Below, piece after piece: positions 50,601-62,600 of a stretch of 64,000 bases of DNA. The position numbers and the translations under genes were made by a program. Numbering within the stretch: position 1 is the first letter of the stretch; every line of letters begins with the position of its first letter. The DNA is taken from positions 40,561,099 to 40,625,098 of the forward strand of contig CM067084.1 of the NCBI GenBank assembly GCA_034008185.1, given 5' to 3'. Under the pieces are notes generated by a model, which saw only the letters and a list, made by a program, of their open reading frames with translations, did not search any database and had not been told where the DNA came from. This DNA is from Gorsachius magnificus (Eukaryota > Chordata > Aves > Pelecaniformes > Ardeidae).

Positions 50601-53600
50601 TTTTAAATACGAAGTGAGCTATGCAGACACATGCACCCTTCCAGCAATCTATTCTAAAAGTGAGAAATTTTCAGTTCAGTAGATAATAGGAAATAGCTAA
50701 TCTTCTAAACTTAAGTCCTTTTTGATAGATGTTTCTTTTGTTCATAAGAACCTCTACACAACTGATCACAGTATATAAGAAAGAGCTTGCTGGCAGTGAG
50801 AATAAGTCCATCTAAATCCCCCCCTTGCAACTAAATCCCCCCCTTTCTCCTTGACTCATCTGTAGCTGAAATTGCTAACAGCATGAAGCTGTACCAAAAA
50901 GAAAGGGACTGTTACTATTAGAGACTTATTTTACCTTCATGTTTTATTCTGTCCTACGTTGAAGAAAACCAAGTTATTTTCAACCTGTATTCACAGGTCG
51001 TCTTAATAGCTAGACATCTAATGATTTTTATTGCTACCCTCTGGACTCCCCGCCAACATTCTTCTTGAAGTGCGGAGCTCTAAAGAACAAATATTCTAAC
51101 TGAGGCCCTGTTAGAGCTTAAGTATGTGAAGATTGTCACGTACAAGCACTCTGCTTTATGCAACCCAGGATGAATTCCTGTTTTTACAACAGCACGGCAT
51201 TTCAGTTGGCTTATGGTCTGCCTGTAACTTCAATCATTGTCTGTAGAAAACCTGTCTGGTTATTTCTAAATATATTTGTACTTTTAATTTTCCTTTTCAA
51301 AACAGAAACTTACTCTTTCTTTCCAAATTATCAACAATACTTTCAATCCTTATGCTGCAACCTTTTCTGCTTCGTGTTAGGGTAAGTATGCTGTAGTTAA
51401 CACTGTTTATGGCATATCAAGGTGTGGGGTCCCTCCATTGTTTAAATAAGCAATCTTAAATTGAATATGAAAAAATAGGATTTCACTACAGTGTTGCTAA
51501 TGTTATACCATTATGCAGCACTTTCTAGTGCTCTGTACTGGAAATGGAAAACTGCTGTCTATCATCTCAAGCGATACATAGTATTCAATCTTGTTTTGCA
51601 TTCACCTTATCTGTTTATCTCGCCCAGTGCCTCACCTCTGTATTAAGTTGACATTCACTATATACAAACTTCTTATGATTCAGGGATCCCCATACTTGAT
51701 GCTCAAGGTAGATGATAAGATAAGAGTAGCTTGTAAGGTGATTTGGGCTTTTTTTTTTTTTTTCATTTGTACACAGCAGAGACTAAAAAAATCACTGTAC
51801 CAGTATAGGGAAAAAGGACGAATAAACACAGTTATCTGCTATAATTAAAGTGCTTCCTCACTGCACTTTTTGAAAGCATGTTATTTTTAGACGAGCTAGG
51901 CAATGGTATAGTGGTATATAACGTTGCTTTTATATCTCTCTTCCAGGAAGGAACACAGGATTATGTAGCAGTTAAATATTTTTCACCCAATAGCAATCCA
52001 TAATGCTTGGTAATTCTACAGTCAAGCCTTTTCATATTGCTTTGGTTATTGCACATCATTTATTGGCATAAGTAACTTAGTTGATTTAACAAATGGTGCG
52101 ATGTTCTTTAACTTTTTCAATCTTAAGGTTGTTCAGATGTTGAAAATGTAACCTTTGTAAGACTCTGAAAGCAATTCAAGTATCACAGGCACAGGAGGAT
52201 CTACAAATGCATTGATGATTAGATAAAAAGGCTTTTATTCAATAATTACACTTAATATATTTTTTTATTTTCTAAAAAGTTCCCTTTGATTTTTATTTAC
52301 TCTATAAAATAATAAAAGAATAGTCACTAAAATAATCCTTTTCCTGTACAAAGCTTCTACCATATACAATATAACCTATAATGCTTGTAAAACAAAAATG
52401 AAATAGAAATTGTATGTCTCTATTAGCATGTCTGGCCACCATTTTTTTTCTTCACAAAATAAGAATTAACCTTACTTTTAATCAATTTCACAAATTATAA
52501 ATATGCATTAATTTTCACTTCCTACCTGCCTTCGACATTGGAAGCCTGTATTCTTGTTCAATATCTGCCAGCTTGGCTGTTGTCAGAAGAAAATGAGCAA
52601 AATTTTCCTCTACTTTGGTGTTGTACTCTTTTACAGCATTTGCAAAGTCTTTTGGCAGATCTTCCAGAAAGACCTGAAATAACATGCGGTTTATTACTTA
52701 ATACAGGTAATTTCTCCAAAAGTGTCAGTTCTACATTGCTGCATAGGTAAAGTACTAGTACACACGTAGAGTATCAGCAGAAAGAAGGAAAGAGTACCGC
52801 TCCAAACTTTACCCAACTTGTCGGACTGCCTGACCATCTAGAATTAATGGATCTCAAAGATTAACATGAATTTCATGCAGAAAAAGGCATGGAAGATAAA
52901 CAATAAGTACAAAATTCCTAGATTTTTACTCACAGAGTACTTGGCAAACAGCTCTGTTAAAGATGTTCAGCTAGCTAAAAAGGGACTTTTAAAGGGCTGC
53001 CTTTCCCAGACCTTCTTTGCATATCTTGTGTTGCTAGGGGACCTGTTGAACACCAACAGACTGGTGCTTTGCTGCCATTAGCCACAGCAGTCCTGTAATC
53101 CCTGCTACAGGACTAGCCACTTTTCAGAAATAAATAACATTTTTCTCTTGGAACGCTTGCTGGAAACTGGCCACATAAGCATCTTCATCTGGAAGAAATT
53201 TCCTTTGTTGTTTCAGCCATAGCTGCGTCCTCCAAAATTTTAAGGCTTTGGATAGAAGAGCCAACAGAAGCACATTACAAATGTTTCACTTTCTGCCTGT
53301 ACCCATAGTGGGTTAACTTTGTGTATGACTAATGTTAATGCTCATCCTACTAATATTGCCCCATTTTTGGAAAAATCCCTAAGCCTACAGTGTCACGTAC
53401 TACAGAGCATACTGGTGTCCTTCTGGTTCATTGGTATGTGTCACAAAAAGCTGCAGCTCCTTAGATGGAGACAAAATTCTAACAGAGTGAAGATAAGAAA
53501 GTAAATTGCCATTTGGGGAAGAGATACTTGAGTTGCATGGTATAAAGAAGTGCTGTGCCATTTGTACTTCTACATTTTGCAATACCATGACAGTAACTAC

Positions 53601-56600
53601 ATAATCATCTGTCATCATTAAAACATATTTGAATAATCTGGTACTTTTCATTTAACCTGACAGTCAACTGCTGCTTCTGTGGTTAAATCAAGGCTTCTTT
53701 GTTTTAATAAAGCAGAAATTTATTTCAATAAGCAATTTCAATTTCCCTGTAGCCCTCTCTGTGGAGATGGCCATGCTGGAGCAGATATCCACACTGCAGC
53801 CTGTGAAGGACCCCACACCAGAGCAGCTGGATGTTTCCTGAAAGAACTACAGCCCATGGAGAGCCCACACGAGGAGGGAGGAGGGGAGGGGAGGGAGGAG
53901 GAGGGAGGAGGAGGGGAGGAGGGAGGAGGGAGGAGAGGGAGGAGAGGGGGAGGGAGGAGGAGGAGGGAGGGGAGAGGAGGAGGAGGAGGAGGAGGGAGGA
54001 GGGAGGAGGGAGGAGGAGGAAGGAGGGAGGAGGAGGAAGGAGGGAGGAGGAGAGGAGGGAGGAGGAGGAAGGAGGGGAGGAAGGAAGAGGAGGGAGGGAG
54101 GAGGGAGGAGGGAGGAGGGAGGGAGGAGGGAGGGAGGGAGGAGGGAGGGAGGGAGGAGGGGAGGGAGAGGAGGAGGGAGGAGGGAAAGACCAATGCTTTT
54201 TCTACCTTTGACTGGCAAAATGTGCGTTTGTATTTCATTGAGCAGGGTGGAAGATATTTTCTCCCAAATAGGTTTGCTAGAATGAGCACTAGATTTTCAA
54301 GGACATCTTCTGAGAAAACAGTTGAGCCTATGTCAAAACAGAAAGTACTTGGGTTAAACATGAAAGGGTAAGGAAAAAAAAAATATTTTTTTGCTTAAAA
54401 TAAACAACCCCCATTCAGGAGTTTGCTTCCCAGCTGCCATTGTCATGACTCATTACATACAAAAGACTCTGGTAGATAACTAAACAACTAATATGTAGAA
54501 ATTCTTTTATGTTCACATACTGCAGCATGTCTCAGGGCACAGAATGGATTTTACTCATGTAATGAGACATCATTAGCACTTTTTTTTAATTTGTCAGTAT
54601 TCAGAGTGGTCATCCATCTTATTTGCTACATGGCAGTTACATTTAGCATTCTCTCCTACCTCATCAGAAAGTTTCACAAACAGTAAATTTAGGGGTTTGA
54701 TACTAGCATTGCCCTACATGTGCCTTGGCTTTCTCAGGCAGAAATATAAGCATATGCAGTGTGTGTAGAGGCAGAGGCCAATGATATGATGAAGGCTAGG
54801 CAAGCAAAATGTGGCAGCAGCAAAAAGGCACACAGAAAATTTCAGAACCATTGGGGTTACAGAGCCTGCTACAGACTGCAATTAAGATGCATGGAGTATT
54901 ATTTACCTTTAATTGGCTGGCACAATTTGTGGAATAAACCTTTCACAAGAAAGCTCACTAAAACAAAATTTGAAGGTTCGTGGTAGTACAAGTGTGTCAA
55001 GTCCAGCAAATCCTCTGGGGTTACCTTCTTGATCCAAGTAGCCCTATTTAATTTAAAGCAAAACCACTTGGTTGTGAAAGATGAACTTGGAAATGGCAAA
55101 AATATAAAATGGTGGCATTCGGAAGAATAGTCCTTCAACCTAATGCACAGGTACCTATTGAGACCATTCAGCTTCCACTGAAAGGTAAAAAATTGTCCTT
55201 AGTGAAAAACAAGTCACCAACTATTTGAGTATTTCCATGGGACATCTTCATCTCCCCATACAAAGCACAGATCTTGACTTCATAGTTTTAACGCTGATCT
55301 AGATCATGTTGCAAATGAAAGTTTCATACAGTCAAAGTCAGATTTGATGCAACTTTCACTACAAAAAACTGTTAACCTGAATGTTTGATGGGATAAAAGC
55401 ACAGCAAGCAGTGATCTGTCAAATCTGTTGCTGCAAGATATTTGGGTGCTAGAAGCTTATATAGTTTCAAAAAACAATAGGACAAGCTCATGGAATAAAA
55501 CTCCATCAAAGGCTATAAATTCCAGCACATCTTCCCTGTCAGAGAACACTCTGCATCACACCCTGTAAGAAAGAAGGGAGTATCCAGAGAATCATATTAT
55601 ATGGTTGCCCCTTTTTTTTTTTTAATACGCTTCCCTGGGAAAATTATTGGAGACAGGATACTAGGTATGTGATCCAGGTTTTGTGCAGTTCTTAGGCCAA
55701 GTGTAACTTTTTGGAAACGTTACTAATCTCTCTGTACACTGGCTAGATTCTTTTCAATGGGAGTATCAGACTCCTGGTCTCACATAGAAGGGACACCCAG
55801 CAGAAGAGGCAGAAATGTTGGTTAGGGCGGAGCAGGACTGGGAAACCTGGGCACAGATGATTTGTTAGTGTCATCACATTATTTGTGCCTCTTACTGCCT
55901 GTAGTCCTGGGCTGTAAGCCAAAATGGAGTAATGCATAAAATTTTTCCAAAATGGAATCTATCAAATTGAAATTATTACTATGGAGAGATACACCACTAA
56001 TTTTCAGTCTTCTCTAAGACCTACTTCCTAAATTTTTATTAGAGATGTAACTTCTCCCAGCGTTTTGGAAATAATGTCATCCTTAGAATGTTTTAAACCC
56101 CTATCATTTTATATGCATGCATCTTCAGATACAATATAAATGCACAACTCTTACTTTCCTAATGAATTTGTAATCATATAGACCATATCATAAGATTTTC
56201 CCTATTGAATTTATTCCATAACATAAGTAGCTCAGACTTAACCTCAAACTTAGAACACTCTACTTTTGTGTTTCCTTAAATTTCTTTCTAACAGAAAGAA
56301 ATAGCCTGATGCTATAGAATATAAAATACACGGGTCTTTAAATGAAACACAATGAGTATCTGTAGGTTTCAGAATGACTCTTTATGAGAACAAGTTAAAA
56401 CCTACCTCTTTGATAAGAAATTTCAAGGAAAACATAAAATAAATTTTTAATATTTCAGCATATCTCTCTCTTCTGAAGGACAACAGTGAGTGCTTCAACA
56501 CTGACAATGCCTGGTCAAACAAACAGGAAAGAAAAGAAAAAAGAAGCCATTAGAAACCCAAGGGAAAGTTGATATTGTAACAAGCAAAAAAATTCAATAT

Positions 56601-59600
56601 CCAGCTTTTATGCTTTTTTTTTCATTAATTGGTTTTCAGGGTAAAAATGCTGGGTGGGGGTTATGTTGTATTTTTATTTAAATTGAATGCCTAAGTCCTG
56701 GAAATGCTTGTGAAACAGTCCATCCTCTGTCTGTTAGATGTGTGTGCATTTTCTAAATTTATACTGAGGTCTGTAAATTTAGTTACATGAAATTCATAGA
56801 GATCTAAAAGACAAGGATTTAAATATCATTAAACTAAACCAGGAAATTTTGAAATTACTTCTTACACTTTAATACCATTTTAATATTTAACACAGAAGTT
56901 TATCAATTTACTTTGTTATCTTAAGACGACGTCTGTCTGAATTCATTCAGTGAGTCCTTGAAAGTAAATATCTATATGCTGAAATGGATGTAAAAAACAG
57001 ACCATCTGGAGGTGAAAGTTCCTTAATAATCACAAAAGGAGGTCTCTGACCGATTCATGGTCATGGGTTGTTTACTTAAATCACTACATTAAATGGCAAG
57101 AATAAGAATCCTTTGATTCCAGAGAGTTAGTATGCAGATTTAAACAAGTGAGTAACACACAGAATTTTCTCATTGTTTCAACTGAGATAGCATTTCATAG
57201 CTATCTTCCCTATGGAAATGTATGTTCACAACTTTTCCTCAAATAAAACTGAAACTTTAAATATTGGAAGACTTTCTGATTCTCCAAGTTAATTCAAATA
57301 TTGCATAGAACAAGAGTCAGTAAAAATACATTCCTGGTAGTAGCATTCTTTCTGATGATAATATTTATTGCAAAGAATAAATGCATGAAAATGGACATTA
57401 CAATACTGTGGATAAGGTGGCACAGGTACTAGAAGTGGTATAGCAGAGTATGCAATTCCAGTTGGATGCAGATTGCTTACTTTCTGCTCGTGTTAAGGAG
57501 ACATAATTTAATTAAATTGCTATTAAGAAAAAAAAAAGTTAAACCTTTGCTTTGGCATCTGCTTTGTCATCAGCCTTCGCAGCAAGCAGCATGAGTCTCA
57601 ATATTAAGGAAACAGTCAGAGGAAACTGGCCTTTCAGCTGAGGTACATTGGATTTGATAAGTCTTTCAACTTTGGGCAGTGGGATATCGTAGAACACCAC
57701 ATTCCCAATCAAATCTTGTCCCCGTCTTCCAGCACGTCCTGACATCTAAGAAAAAAATATTTAATAATCATATTATTAAAATAAAATTATTAATATTTAA
57801 ATAAAATATACCTAAGTTGTATATACTGGTTCAATCTATACAGTCTTCATAAAGTATTTATGAAGAATTATTAAAATAATGTGTGCAAAATATGTTGTAC
57901 CTCAAATATAGCTGGTTTACAAATGTGGTAGGTTTATTTACGTTTTTTTAATATGAACTTCTAAATTTGATAGAAGACCTAAACACTGGCCAGGATACTT
58001 AGATTCTCTCACATGTCTTTTTAACATTTATATTTCTTTAAGGTAAGTTTTAACTTAATTTATACCTACACACCAGCTTTGTTTTCAAGTTACATTTAGC
58101 TCTGAATTATTTCTGGGTAGATTTGGAGCAGAGATAATCTCAGCATGAATAAAGAGCAGAGAATATGAATAAGGAATAAAGAGAAGATGCCTAAGGGTGT
58201 ATTCCCTTGCATTTTCAGCCTACTTCAATGTCTAAGTATGTGCCTCATTTCCTACTGGATTTTCAAGTTCTCACTTACTAATACTAGAGTCTGCCAAGTT
58301 CTGTCTTCTGTTATATTACATCCAAAGGATGCACTGTAAATTGTCATGATTAGCAGGTCAAAACCACGATGCTTTATGTTCCTGACGATCCTGATAACTA
58401 TAGCCATGTTTCATTGCCAAATGCCTTAGAAAAATCCATGCTCTATGATCACAAAATCAAGAAAATTCAAGGTTAAAGGAGAAACAAATACAGTACAAAC
58501 AAGCAAAAGGCTGACAAACATTCAAAGAACGTCTCACCGGTCAGGTGAACCTGTACTTCAGAGATCCACGACTGTAACCAGACATGGTGAGGCTGAACTA
58601 TGAAAATCTCCCGCAGAGGCTGACCCAGCACCAGAGTCAGATGCTACACTACTGTGGTGGTTTGACCCTGGCTGGATGCCAGGGACCCACCAAAGCTGCT
58701 CTATCACTCCCCTCTAACCAGACAGAGGAGAGAAAAGTAGATCAAAAGGCTCGTGGGTTGAGATAAGGACAGGGAGAGATCATTTTATCAGCTACCATCA
58801 CGGGCAAAACAGACTCAACTTGAAAAAATAATTAATTTATTACCAATCAAAATCAGAGAAGGAGAGGAGAAAAAACTCCTAGATCTTAAAAACCTTCCCC
58901 CCACCCCTCCCTTCTTCTCTGGGCTCAACTTCACTCCCAGTTCCTCTACCTACTCCCCCCAGCGGCACAGGGGGACGGGAATGGGGGTTGAGGTCAGTTC
59001 ATCACATGTTGTCTCTGCCGCTTCTTCTTCCTCAGGAGAGGACTCTTCCCCTGCTCCAGCGTGGGGTCCCTCTCATGGGAGACAGTCCTCCACGAAATTC
59101 TCCAACATGAGTCCTTCCCATGGGCTACAGTTCTTCACAAACTACTCCAGCATGGGCCCATCATTTCCACGGGGTGCAGTCCCTCAGGAGCAGACTGCTC
59201 CAGCATTGGGTCCCCTGCGGGGTCACAAGTTCTGCCGGCAAACCTGCTTCGGTGTGGGCTCCTCCCCCCACCGGTCTGCAATGGCTTGCCAGGAACCTGA
59301 TCTGGCACAGGCTTTCCACAGGGTCACAGCCTCCTCCCTTCAGACATCCACCTGCTCCAGCGTTGGTCCTCCATGGGCTACAGGTGGAGATCTGTTCCAC
59401 TGTGGACCTCCATAGGCTGCAGGGGGACAGCCTGCCTCACCATGGTCTTCACCACGGGCTGCAGGGGAATCTCTGCTCCAGCGCCTGGAGCACCTCCTCC
59501 CCCTCCTTCTTCCATGACCTTGGTGTCTGCAGGGCTGTTTTCTCTTGCATCCTCTCACTTCTCTTCTCTCTCCGGCTACGGAGACACAGCAGGTTTTTTT

Positions 59601-62600
59601 CCTTGTTAAATATGTTATCACAGAGGCGCTTCCACTGCTGCTGATTGCCTTGGCCTTGGCCAACAGCGGACACAGGGAAAACTTCTAGCAGCTTCTCACA
59701 GAAGTCACCCCTGTAGCCCCCCCACTACCAAGACCTTGCCACAGAAAACAAATACAACTGTTTTTAAGATATGCATGACAAAAGTTACTGTCTGGAGAAA
59801 GAGCCATTCTGATATCTTGAAATTTTGGTAGTGAATTATTCCAAACTGACCAATCTCATATACTCAGGTCTCTCTCTTTGGTTCTTATGTTGTATTGCCA
59901 GCACCATACACAATGTCAGCAATACTGGTATTTTCCTGCTTCCTGACTTTGCACTAGGTACTCCTGATTGATACCTGCAATATAACTGCTCCTACTGTGT
60001 GGGTTGCTAGAGCACAAATTGGAGCAGGGAATTCTATACAGAAAGCTGGATGAATGTGCTGCTGTAAGGTACATTCCCTAGAAATAAATGATCACAAAAT
60101 TATGCTCTGTCATAATATCTAAGCTTTTTAATAATATATAATTATAATACTTACTGAGGGTTGAATTTTATTAGCTTTTTTTCACTTTTCTTAGTTCATC
60201 CTTTAAACGTTCTTCTTCCCTATCGGTATTAGGGTCTTGGTCACTTCTTTGTTTTTCCAGTAAATTGAGGAATACGTTCTTGGCTGCACATTCCACTAAA
60301 TCCACATTAAATCTTAAATAAATAATATGTAATATACATCAGTTAGGTGAACTCTAATAGAGGTTTTATTTATATGTAATGCTGTTACAATAATATCCAG
60401 TGAGCCTTATCATCTGACAACAGGTAGAATCTAATAATTAGAAGTATATCCCTATTCCACCTCCAAATCACAGTCTGCATTTAACTGCTATTATTTCAGA
60501 ACTGAATGGTAAAATGTAAAGTGGTTCTGAAAACAAGTTATCTATAGAAAGCATGCTCAACTCTAACTTTCCCTAAGCCAGACACTTGGAGATACAAACA
60601 AAGCAAATGGTAGCTTAAGTCAATTTAATTCTCTCAACTACTCAGTTAAAAATCAGTGCCTGTCTTCCTTGGTCTTCTACACAGCTGTTCTTCCTAATAG
60701 CTTTTTCAGTATTGGATTGTTTGGAGTTTAACCGGGATGAAGACTTCTCCAGCTTCACTCAAAAAGTATTTTTTTTACTTCAAGAAGTAAAAGCAGCAGG
60801 CAGACCCTGTTAACTAACATCATACAAGGTGTCAGCAACACATGGGATGAGGTTGCATTCTAGTCCATTAGTATATTCACAAGTTATTCTAATCTGGCAG
60901 TCACCAAGAACAGGAGCAAAAATTGAAAGACTTTATCCTTTCATCCAGAAACACCAAATATAGATTTTAAGGTTAGGAGGTAACATCTCCTTAACCTAGG
61001 CTTTTCACATTTTCATAGGTGACAACTTAATAACAGTCATTTGCCATTTATTCTTTTTTCCCCTTTGAAGCTCAGACTGAATGATCTAATTTCACTCTGT
61101 CATTGAGTTTATTCAGCCATAGGGAGTACTAAAGTGGTGCCAGCCTGTTCTTTTTCCTTGGTGGCTCTAAGAAAAGCAAAGCAAACTCTAAGTACCTTTT
61201 TTTCCCTACCACCAATTGCTGCAATAGCAATTTGGCTTCTACAGCTCTGATACCTGCTCTCTCAGGAGTCTCCATTAATTCCGTACTAACATAACACCAT
61301 ACAGGATGACTGCTTTGCAACCTCATTCATCAATAATGGCTTAGGGAGAAAAAGCTTACCAGCACCAATGAAGCATAAATATCAGTCTATTACTCCGAGT
61401 CACTGTCTACTACTTGTGAGGGCTACTCATCCCCTTCATCTCCATCACATTTTCTCAGGACTGGAACATTTAACTATATATATATAAATATATATATAAA
61501 AATATATATAAATATATAATATATATATAAAATATATATATTATATATATAAAAAATATATATATAAAAAATATATATATATAAAATTCTGTCCGACTTG
61601 TCCCTTGTCTGACTACAAAGACACGGAGAGGTCTACCAAGTGCTGTTACACTACGCCTGTGCCTTAAAAGATCCTTTAGATAACAGATTTCTCTATCTCA
61701 TCCCCCAACTTGATACCACTAGGTTCTGCCTCCACATTCACTGGTCTGGGACATGTTCTTGTCTCACTATGATTATTCAGCAATTGTCTAGGATATTCAT
61801 ACTCAAATCATAGGCCCCTGTCAGAGCCGTAAGTCACCAATAATTTCTAAGGACCTATCATTCCAGGGTAGTTGAGAAGGCGGCACTTATCCATCTCCCC
61901 TATTGAGTGTCCCCAAATTATGTTGCAGTTCATACAGCAACCCTGAAATTATTCCTCATTTGAAGGAATTACAAATATCTAAGAGTCCTTTTGAAAACTG
62001 TCAGTTTCAGCTTCAAATCTGCTATAACGTTAACTTGCAATGGGACTGTCACCAGGAAATAGAAAAATAGATAATTTACCAGCAACTAAAGCAATTTGAG
62101 ATGTGCCATCTATATGTATATTCACTTTTTGCTTCTTCCTTTCTAGAGTTCTTTCAGAAATGCCTTTTTATCAGCACCAAGCATGTGATAACTGAAATGG
62201 CAGTGAGCATTCTACCCCTAACTATCAAAGTATCTGATGTAAGGAAAGGTAAGGCTTCATACTGGGATGAGAAAACTTGCCATTTTTACATGATTGTTCC
62301 TATGCATTATTACAGTGAGAATATGCGCTAGACAACAGTTTACTGATAAGCTTCTTTTTATTATTACGTCCAGCATTGAGGTATATGCCTACATCACTAA
62401 TACTAGCAATATCATTGACAATAACAGTATTGCCAGTAGGCTGAAAGCTGTGCATGTTTCATGTTATGTAGTTACTTCTCACATATATGCAAACAAGGTT
62501 GATTGATGCACATCATTGGATGCAAGGTGAGATTGTTAGAGGCTATGCCGTGGAACCATCACCATGTGACAAATGCACACATTAAGAGAACTTCATTCCA

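Noticed and set aside
53679..54371. Gly/Glu/Arg-rich and Pro/Ser/Leu-rich ORFs across the GGA tract
   Set aside because: Reading frames through a simple purine repeat stay open in every phase. Only the DDX60 exon at 54206-54327 is real.
58981..59673. ORFs of up to 174 codons at about 59 kb
   Set aside because: They lie inside the solo LTR, lack retroviral or host domains, and reflect its repeated GC-rich modules.
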